A stretch of 10,863 nucleotides of DNA from contig JAGZXV010000193.1 in NCBI GenBank assembly GCA_018378255.1, forward strand, positions 1 to 10,863. Reading direction: 5' to 3'. The position numbers and the translations under genes were made by a program. The notes below the pieces were generated by a model. That model did not search any database. It was given only the letters and a program-made list of their open reading frames with translations, and was not told where the DNA came from. The DNA comes from Clostridiaceae bacterium (GTDB lineage Bacteria; Bacillota; Clostridia; Lachnospirales; Lachnospiraceae). How positions within the stretch are numbered: position 1 is the stretch's first letter; every line of letters starts with the position of its first letter. Shown piece by piece: positions 5,649 to 10,863 of the stretch.

Positions 5649-6890
5649 TTGACAAAAATACGGAAACACTTCAGGCCGGGAAGCCTGCTCATGGCCCTCA
5701 TCCTGGTTGTTCTCTTATGTATACCCGGGTGTGCGAAGGAGCCTGTTCCTGAAGAACCTGAAAAAACAGAATTGGTGCTGTGGTATTATTGGGATATCGG
5801 AAAAATCCAGAGGGAACTGGCTAATCTGATTGATGAATTCAATGAATCCCAGGACCGGATTTTCGTAAGGGCCCAGTATATACCCGATGAATCCTTTAAA
5901 AAGAGGCTGGCCCTCAGCGCGGCAGATGACAAGATGCCGGATCTGGCCCTGGTGGACTCTTCCGATTTTAAATATATGCATGACATGAGAGCATTTACAG
6001 ATTTGACGGATCAGATCCCACAGCTTCAGGACTACCTTCCCCAGGCAGTTGAGCCCTGTACCATTGACGGTAAAATCTATGGAATGCCCTTTGGCGTAAA
6101 CTGCCTGGCTCTCTATTACAACAAAAAAATGATGGAGGAAGCCGGATGCCTGCCTCCGGAAACCTGGGATGAATTTTACGATGCCGCAGTGAAGATGACA
6201 AAAGAAGGCGTGGATGGTTTTGCTCTTTCCGCCCTTCAAAGTGAAGAGGCCATGTTCTGCTTTCTTCCAATGCTGTGGTCCATGGGAGCGGATGTGGATA
6301 CTTTGGATTCGCCGGAAGGAAGAAAGGCTTTCCAGCTCATTGAAGAACTGCGGGATAATGGGGTTTTGAGAAAACAGTGCATCAGCATGACATTGAGTGA
6401 TCTGATGAAGCAGTTTGAGGCCGGAACTGTCGCCATGATGTTTAATACCTCCATGGCAATCGGGCCGATGAGAGAGCACAGGCCGGAACTGGAATTTGGT
6501 GTGGTTTCCGTACCATCCGGAGAGGTACCGGTTACAGTTTCAGGAGGCGAAATATTCGGCGTTACCACGGGAGAGCATGAAGAAGAATCCATAGAATTTT
6601 TACAATTTCTTGCAGATAAAAACAGAATGTCCGGATATATTGATAAGTTCGGACTTCTTGCGCCCAGAGAAGATGTGCAGAGCCGGCAGTATCCAAACGA
6701 TGATATGCAGAAGAAATTCATTGAATATTACAAATCGGCCAGACCCAGGGAATTTACGGATAAGTGGCCGAAAATATCGTTGGTCGTTACGGATGCGCTG
6801 AGCCAGGTGATCATTGGAGAGCGGCCCACGGAGGATATTCTGAGAGAGGCGGCATTGAGCATCCGGGAGATCAGAGAGGAGGCACAATGA
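5649..6890 (+). CDS. family 1 extracellular solute-binding lipoprotein (sugar ABC type)
   Basis: A 413-residue protein starting at TTG behind a perfect ribosome binding site. It has a basic N-terminus, a hydrophobic core and a lipobox-like IPGC ending at Cys28, so it should be lipid-anchored on the outer face of the membrane. The mature part opens with LVLWYYWD and a helix resembling LIDEFNESQ, typical of family 1 solute-binding proteins. Later signatures are MPDLALVDSSDF, YGMPFGVNCLALYYNKKMMEEAG and ETWDEFYDAAVKM, the classic sugar-binding fold. Such proteins normally deliver sugars or glycans to an ABC permease, but no permease genes appear here. It overlaps the sensor kinase gene by ATGA, and this coupling suggests it may report ligand to the kinase rather than, or as well as, feeding a transporter. 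The ligand cannot be read from the sequence. Confidence 0.88.
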   Translation: MTKIRKHFRPGSLLMALILVVLLCIPGCAKEPVPEEPEKTELVLWYYWDIGKIQRELANLIDEFNESQDRIFVRAQYIPDESFKKRLALSAADDKMPDLALVDSSDFKYMHDMRAFTDLTDQIPQLQDYLPQAVEPCTIDGKIYGMPFGVNCLALYYNKKMMEEAGCLPPETWDEFYDAAVKMTKEGVDGFALSALQSEEAMFCFLPMLWSMGADVDTLDSPEGRKAFQLIEELRDNGVLRKQCISMTLSDLMKQFEAGTVAMMFNTSMAIGPMREHRPELEFGVVSVPSGEVPVTVSGGEIFGVTTGEHEEESIEFLQFLADKNRMSGYIDKFGLLAPREDVQSRQYPNDDMQKKFIEYYKSARPREFTDKWPKISLVVTDALSQVIIGERPTEDILREAALSIREIREEAQ

Positions 6891-8572
6891 AAAAAGCCAA
6901 GAGCCTGAGGGGACTGCTGATTCCGGCTATCTTTTTTTCGTCTGTATTTACAATCGGCCTCTTTGCTGTGATTTCCCAGTACAGGCTTTGGGGCAGTATT
7001 AAAAGCAGCATGGAGAGGGAAATACAATACAGCATGGAAAAATCAGACCAATGTCTGGATCTGGTGCTGGATAAGTACGAGACTCTGCTTTATGAGCTGT
7101 GTACCGATGACCAGGTGATCGGAATTGTGGAGAGCATTAACAAAAATGAGGATGATCTGGACGTAAACGGAAACATGCTGCGCCGGAGGCTGAGCCATAT
7201 CTGCAACAGCAATGTCAGCGTAGAGGGGATTGTGGTGGATACGGACAACCAGAACCGGATTTTTTATGATTCCCTGGCGTCTTCTTCTTCAAAAAGCAGC
7301 TGGATTACCCAAATCCCTATCCCAATCGTAGAAAAGGGAGTTGCCTACCGGTGGAAGAAAGAGCCTGTGCTTTTGGGAGATGAAGAGATTCATATGTTTC
7401 AGATCGCCAGAAGGCTGGTGGATTACAGAGACATCCATAAAAATATCGGAACCGTCGTGATCAGCATCAATGAAGAAGAGCTGAGAAATGCGGTGGACTG
7501 GGGCGGTAAAAACCAGGTATTTCTGCTGGACGGCGATTCCATTGTCAGCGCGCCTGAAAAATCCCTGATCGGGGAAGAAAAGGATATGGCATATCAGCCG
7601 GGATTGCAGACCGTCTCGAAAGTGAATGAAAGGACAGGCTGGGAGATTACCAATTTTTATTCCCTGAAAGAATACAGGAAAACCATATTGGACCAGGCCC
7701 TTTATTATCTGTTAATTGCCGTTGGAATCATTGGGATTATGGTGATTCTGGTGGATTATATTACGAGGCCGATTTTAAAATCAGTGGATACGGTTGTAAA
7801 AGCCATGAACAGGGCGGAGAACGGCGATTTTTCAGTCAGCATCACCATTCAGGATAATATGCCTGCGGAAGTGCGGCGGATTGCGTCCGGGTTCAACGAG
7901 ATGGTGGGCCAGTTGGACGAACTTTTAAAACAGGTGAAACAGGCGGTGCTGGATCAGAAGAACGCAGAATTATCCGCGCTGGAAGCGCAGATCGATCCAC
8001 ATTTTCTGTATAACACCCTGGATACAATCAATTGGAAGGCGATTGAGAACGAGCAGTATGAAATCAGTGAGATGGTAGGAGCGTTAGCCGATATCCTCAG
8101 GTATGCGGTGAGGAATGCGGGGGCCAGGACGACGGTCCGCCAGGAGATCAGCTGGCTGGAACAGTACATTCTGCTTCAGAGCGCCAGGCTGGGAAAAAAC
8201 CTGGAACTGCAGATGGATATATCAAACGAGGCATGGAACTGCCGGATTCACAAGCTTTTGATGCAGCCCTTTGTTGAAAATGCGATCAAACACGGATTAT
8301 ACAGAAAAGAAGGAGACTGCATTTTAAAGATTTCCATGAATATGGCGGATCAGCTGCTCCACATTCTGATCGAGGACAACGGTAAAGGGATCGGTGAAGG
8401 CCTGTTAAAGCAGTTAAATGACAAAAATACTGTTATGGGGGAACATTTGGGCATTGCCAATGTGCGCAAACGGCTTCAGCTGTACTACTCAGGAGATGCC
8501 GGCCTGTATTTTGAAAGCATTGAGGGGCAGTACACCAGGGTTCATTTATTCATACCCGCAGAGGAGGTGTAA
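6887..8572 (+). CDS. YesM-type membrane sensor histidine kinase
   Basis: A 561-residue kinase whose ATG overlaps the binding-protein stop, behind AGAGAGGAGG; an upstream in-frame ATG at 6764 lies inside the previous gene and is not used. Order of parts: membrane helix (about 9-31); extracytoplasmic sensor region of about 235 residues with Cache-like alternation; second helix (about 270-292); HAMP domain (293-345) beginning TRPILKSVDTVVKAM; coiled linker; His_kinase domain with EAQIDPHFLYNTLDTINW, phospho-acceptor His372; and an HATPase domain with N box QPFVENAIKHG (Asn465) and G box EDNGKGIG (496-503). The PHFLYN motif marks the LytS/YesM class, which pairs with AraC-type response regulators. 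All key catalytic residues are present. It likely senses a solute, possibly through the adjacent lipoprotein, and phosphorylates the regulator encoded four bases downstream. Confidence 0.93.
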   Translation: MKKAKSLRGLLIPAIFFSSVFTIGLFAVISQYRLWGSIKSSMEREIQYSMEKSDQCLDLVLDKYETLLYELCTDDQVIGIVESINKNEDDLDVNGNMLRRRLSHICNSNVSVEGIVVDTDNQNRIFYDSLASSSSKSSWITQIPIPIVEKGVAYRWKKEPVLLGDEEIHMFQIARRLVDYRDIHKNIGTVVISINEEELRNAVDWGGKNQVFLLDGDSIVSAPEKSLIGEEKDMAYQPGLQTVSKVNERTGWEITNFYSLKEYRKTILDQALYYLLIAVGIIGIMVILVDYITRPILKSVDTVVKAMNRAENGDFSVSITIQDNMPAEVRRIASGFNEMVGQLDELLKQVKQAVLDQKNAELSALEAQIDPHFLYNTLDTINWKAIENEQYEISEMVGALADILRYAVRNAGARTTVRQEISWLEQYILLQSARLGKNLELQMDISNEAWNCRIHKLLMQPFVENAIKHGLYRKEGDCILKISMNMADQLLHILIEDNGKGIGEGLLKQLNDKNTVMGEHLGIANVRKRLQLYYSGDAGLYFESIEGQYTRVHLFIPAEEV

Positions 8573-8576
8573 GGGA

Positions 8577-10115
8577 ATGAATATTGTAGTGGTAGAGGAT
8601 GCGAAGCCCATCAGGGAAGGGCTTGGCAACATTTTGAGCCGGATTGATGAAAAATACCAGGTGGTTGGGAAAGCGGCCGATGGGATGGAAGGCTTAAAGC
8701 TGATAGAGGAGTTGAGGCCCGATCTGGTGATCATGGATATCCAGATGCCGGATATGGATGGGCTGACCATGCTGGAAAAGGTGAGAGAGAAGAAAATAAA
8801 CTGCAAGGTCATTGTCCTGACCGCCTATTCAGATTTTAACTATGCCAAAAAGGCCATAGAGCTGGGAATTGAGAATTATTTGCTGAAGCCCATTAAAATT
8901 GCGGAATTGAAAAAATCCCTTATCATGGTGGACGGATCCCTGGAAAAAGAACGGCGGCAGGAACAGATTTATTCTCTGGGTAATGTGTTCAAAAACAGCC
9001 TGACCGGACATCTGCCGGATGACGGATTTATGGAAGAGATGCTACGGGACAAATACGGATTCCAGGCCTCTGACCCGGTAAAACTGTTTTTGGTATGGCT
9101 GGACGGAATTTTTGAACAGTCCTGTCAAAATACCATGCAGCTTTTGGAAAATGTGGGGAAAAACTCCCGGAAATTTGACTGTACGGCGCTTATGCTGGAA
9201 GATAAAATGGCAGTTGCTGTGGTCATTTATAATATAAAAGAAGAGGATGGGCTGGAAGCTTATTTCCGCCAGTCCGTTTTGCCCATGCTGACCGCCAATC
9301 TGGGCGGCCGGATTGCCGGCATATGGGGAGAATGCAGCGGTCTTGGTGGGCTGCGTGAGCTGTTAAAAGAGATGATGGATGAGCTGGAGTGGAATTTAGT
9401 CCTTCCTGAAGGCACGCTGATTGGCAAAAAGACGATCGGATCTTTGACTGCGGCGCCATTTAAATTTCCCATGGATCTGGAAAACAGCATCCGCCATGCC
9501 GCGGCGGGCAGGGATATGGAGGAGTACAGGCAGTGCCTGGAAGTTTTGAAAAAGGCATGCACCCGGGAAGTCTATGAGCCAAAGGACATCAAAGATGGGC
9601 TCATCCGGTTTTTCATGACCCTGGTACATGCGGCGAAAGAATATGGCGGCAGTCAGGGCGAGGGGAGTTTTGCCCAAAACCTATTGATGCGCCTGTCCGC
9701 TTCCTATACCTGGGAGGAAATAACCGGAACCTTAATGGATTTTTTTGAACAGAATTTTCTTAAGGACCAGGCCGGCCGGGAGGAAGAGGAGGAGGTAAGC
9801 CCTTTGGTGCAGAAGGCCAGGAATCTGATTCAGGAGTATTACAGCCAGGGGATCACTTTAGAGGAAACGGCCAGGAAACTCCACGTTTCGGACGAATACC
9901 TCAGCACCCAGTTTAAAAAAGAAACCGGAAAATCATTTACAGAAACCATACGGACATACAGGATTGAGAAAATAAAGAAACTTTTATTGGAAACTGATTT
10001 AAAGCTGACCCAGATTGCGGCCATGACCGGATATTCCGATCCCAAATACATGAGCAAAGTGTTCCGGGATGAGGTGGGTGTCCTCCCGGCGGAATATCGA
10101 AAAAGGGAGATTTAA
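8577..10115 (+). CDS. YesN-type response regulator with AraC DNA-binding domain
   Basis: A 512-residue regulator; the ATG at 8577 lies nine bases after AGGAGG and four bases after the kinase stop. A longer in-frame start at 8418 would lie inside the kinase gene and is rejected. The receiver domain (about 1-120) has the acidic pair Glu7-Asp8, phospho-acceptor Asp54 in VIMDIQMPDMDG, Thr82, and Lys104 in LLKPI, so it should be phosphorylated normally. A middle region of about 280 residues has no motif I recognise, as is usual in YesN proteins. The C-terminal AraC/XylS domain (about 410-512) has two helix-turn-helix units, around ITLEETARKLHVSDEYLSTQF and KLTQIAAMTGYSDPKYMSKVF, ending in the usual GVLPAEYRK. 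It is probably a transcriptional activator of sugar uptake genes, with candidate sites at 5576-5608 and 10130-10157. Confidence 0.93.
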   Translation: MNIVVVEDAKPIREGLGNILSRIDEKYQVVGKAADGMEGLKLIEELRPDLVIMDIQMPDMDGLTMLEKVREKKINCKVIVLTAYSDFNYAKKAIELGIENYLLKPIKIAELKKSLIMVDGSLEKERRQEQIYSLGNVFKNSLTGHLPDDGFMEEMLRDKYGFQASDPVKLFLVWLDGIFEQSCQNTMQLLENVGKNSRKFDCTALMLEDKMAVAVVIYNIKEEDGLEAYFRQSVLPMLTANLGGRIAGIWGECSGLGGLRELLKEMMDELEWNLVLPEGTLIGKKTIGSLTAAPFKFPMDLENSIRHAAAGRDMEEYRQCLEVLKKACTREVYEPKDIKDGLIRFFMTLVHAAKEYGGSQGEGSFAQNLLMRLSASYTWEEITGTLMDFFEQNFLKDQAGREEEEEVSPLVQKARNLIQEYYSQGITLEETARKLHVSDEYLSTQFKKETGKSFTETIRTYRIEKIKKLLLETDLKLTQIAAMTGYSDPKYMSKVFRDEVGVLPAEYRKREI

Positions 10116-10129
10116 CTCGAATTTGCTTA

Positions 10130-10157
10130 GAAATTTACTCCTTTTTTAAAAATTTAC
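10130..10157 (+). promoter_or_regulatory. short direct repeats upstream of the HPr-like gene, possible regulator sites
   Basis: GAAATTTAC (10130-10138) and AAAATTTAC (10149-10157) are 19 bp apart and resemble GAAATTGAC in the candidate operator at 5576. The region is AT-rich, so chance matches are likely. Similar words occur elsewhere, for example GAAATTTGC at 4768. No convincing -35/-10 pair is visible before the gene at 10231. Confidence 0.25.
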
Positions 10158-10230
10158 CCTGTTTTTATTGTTTCGAATTAATTATTATGGATATCATAAT
10201 AAATGAGATGAAAGAAAGAGGAGATGCAAT

Positions 10231-10461
10231 ATGAAACAGATGAAAGTAAGCTTCAGGGATCCAAAAGAAGTTCTGGAATTTGTAAACTGCGTGACCAAAT
10301 ATCCGTTCGATATGGATATGAAAAGAGGCCATATCCTCATTGATGCGAAGTCAATTTTAGGTGTCATTGGTCTGGGTATGGGAAATATATCAGAATTGAT
10401 TGTATATAATGAAGATTGCGATACGTTGGAAAAGGATATTGAAAAATATTTAGTAGCATAG
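10231..10461 (+). CDS. HPr-like protein lacking the catalytic histidine
   Basis: A 76-residue protein with a purine-rich ribosome binding site (aaagaggag) and its own AT-rich upstream region. The pattern FVNCVTKYPFDMDMKRGHILIDAKSILGVIGLGM matches clostridial HPr-like proteins of the PTS HPr fold (PF00381). In true HPr the phosphorylated His15 lies near the N-terminus in a HARPA-type loop; the equivalent stretch here (DPKEVLEFVN) contains no His, so phosphotransfer from enzyme I is not expected. The regulatory-serine region is kept as DAKSILGV, with Ser41 where Ser46 sits in canonical HPr. It could therefore act as a target of HPr kinase or as a regulatory partner only. The product is short but fully consistent with this family. 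Its position after a sugar-sensing operon is suggestive, nothing more. Confidence 0.75.
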   Translation: MKQMKVSFRDPKEVLEFVNCVTKYPFDMDMKRGHILIDAKSILGVIGLGMGNISELIVYNEDCDTLEKDIEKYLVA

Positions 10462-10647
10462 GAAATGCTGATGGTTACGCCATGAAAAAGCAAAATGCGG
10501 GGCGGACGGCAGACCGGGCGTGGGACTTTGGTTTCTCACCGGATGGGATTTGAGGCCCGCAGGAGGCCGGAGCATGGTTCGCGGTTTCAGCTCATGGTGG
10601 GGGCCGGGGCATCTCTAGGTTCGAAAGAAAGGGAAATGAAGGGGACC

Positions 10648-10695
10648 GAGAGCATTCATCGAGAATTTCTGAAGAAATTTTCGATTCAGGCTCTC
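10648..10695. repeat. central imperfect hairpin of the inverted repeat
   Basis: gagagc (10648-10653) pairs with gctctc (10690-10695); inside it atcga and aattt also pair across a small loop (gaag-like), with mismatches near the base and one in the middle. It lies close to the symmetry centre of the large repeat. Confidence 0.6.
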
Positions 10696-10696
10696 T

Positions 10697-10724
10697 AAAT
10701 CGCTGACTTTGAGGTCAGCGATTT
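10697..10724. repeat. central perfect hairpin of the inverted repeat
   Basis: aaatcgctgac (10697-10707) is the exact reverse complement of gtcagcgattt (10714-10724), around a 6-nt loop (tttgag). There is no counterpart on the left side of the element, so it makes the repeat asymmetric. The following bases are C-rich rather than T-rich, so it is not a standard terminator on the plus strand; on the minus strand it is likewise followed by gagagcc rather than Ts. Confidence 0.75.
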
Positions 10725-10863
10725 CCCCTCCATTTCCCTTTCTTTCAAACCAAGAGATGCCGACGGCCTCCACAAATCGCTGAAACCGCGAACCATGCTC
10801 CGGCCTCCTGCGGGCCTCAAATCCCATCCGGTGAGAAACCAAAGTCCCACGCCCGGTCTGCCG

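Larger units (their letters stand above)
10507..10863. repeat. long inverted repeat element, right end at the window edge
   Basis: The outer arms, 10507-10591 and 10779-10863, are perfect reverse complements over 85 bp. The inner arms, 10608-10644 and 10725-10761, match at 34 of 37 positions. Between outer and inner arms is a diverged stretch with a 1-nt length difference. The central 80 nt (10645-10724) hold two further hairpins. The arms are visibly more GC-rich than the neighbouring genes. Because the right arm ends exactly at the last base, the repeat may continue outside. It occupies nearly all of the 402-nt stretch after the HPr-like stop; no credible gene lies there. As RNA it would form a very long double-stranded stem; as DNA it could extrude a cruciform. 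I do not recognise the element; a MITE-like or palindromic intergenic repeat is the best guess. Confidence 0.9.

Noticed and set aside
5715..6479. A 254-codon open frame on the minus strand
   Set aside because: It lies fully antisense to the solute-binding protein, which has a clear signal peptide, lipobox and family motifs; the antisense product has no recognisable domain.
6764..6886. Longer start for the sensor kinase at 6764
   Set aside because: It would overlap the binding-protein gene by over 120 nt and add a non-membrane leader; the ATG at 6887 has a strong ribosome binding site and begins with a proper membrane helix.
8418..8576. Longer start for the response regulator at 8418
   Set aside because: The extra 53 residues lie within the kinase coding sequence; the ATG at 8577 has AGGAGG and begins directly with the receiver domain.
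10495..10842. Open frames on both strands inside the inverted repeat
   Set aside because: They mirror each other because the arms are reverse complements, start without good ribosome binding sites, and match no family I know; better explained by the repeat.

Overview
The window looks like a stretch of a Clostridia chromosome, most likely Lachnospiraceae (Enterocloster/Hungatella/Clostridium clostridioforme-like). The reasons are a moderate GC content, strong AGGAGG ribosome binding sites, TTG and GTG starts, all genes on one strand, and family content typical of gut Clostridia: DUF1700/DUF4097-type membrane proteins, an ArAE/FUSC-type exporter, a YesM/YesN two-component system and a divergent HPr-like protein. 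The taxon is an inference from style and family content, not from a marker gene.

Layout. (1) 1-1072: the 3' part of a DUF1700-like membrane protein, overlapping by ATGA with a short DUF4097-like envelope protein that looks C-terminally truncated. (2) 1073-1293: a 14-nt tandem duplication, a good promoter, then an intrinsic terminator placed before the next gene, which suggests either a ~100-nt transcript or an attenuated leader. (3) 1294-3766: three translationally coupled genes (GTGA and ATGA overlaps) for an unrecognised four-helix membrane protein, an ArAE-like exporter and a pentapeptide-repeat protein, followed 44 nt later by a DUF4253 protein with an apparent signal peptide (3811-4605). 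(4) 4606-4791: two related perfect palindromes, then an extended -10 promoter and a 5' UTR hairpin for a phosphoribosyltransferase-like gene (4792-5430) whose PRPP loop lacks the usual acidic pair. That gene is closed by a strong terminator. (5) 5576-10115: a sugar-type solute-binding lipoprotein, a YesM-type sensor kinase and a YesN/AraC-type response regulator, tightly packed and with no permease gene in view. Two 13-nt direct repeats 20 bp apart abut the -10 element and look like a regulator operator. (6) 10231-10461: an HPr-like protein without the catalytic histidine, preceded by a similar pair of short direct repeats. (7) 10507-10863: a long inverted repeat with 85-bp perfectly matching outer arms and two hairpins at its centre, running to the window edge.

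Working picture. The lipoprotein, kinase and regulator probably form one sensing unit for an extracellular solute, perhaps a sugar or glycan, acting on transport genes elsewhere and possibly on its own promoter. The HPr-like gene next door could belong to the same regulon, but this is inferred only from position and short repeats. The upstream membrane, exporter, pentapeptide and DUF4253 genes look like a separate envelope/stress operon. The most unusual structural feature is the terminal inverted repeat; no complete novel defence or mobile system is visible.
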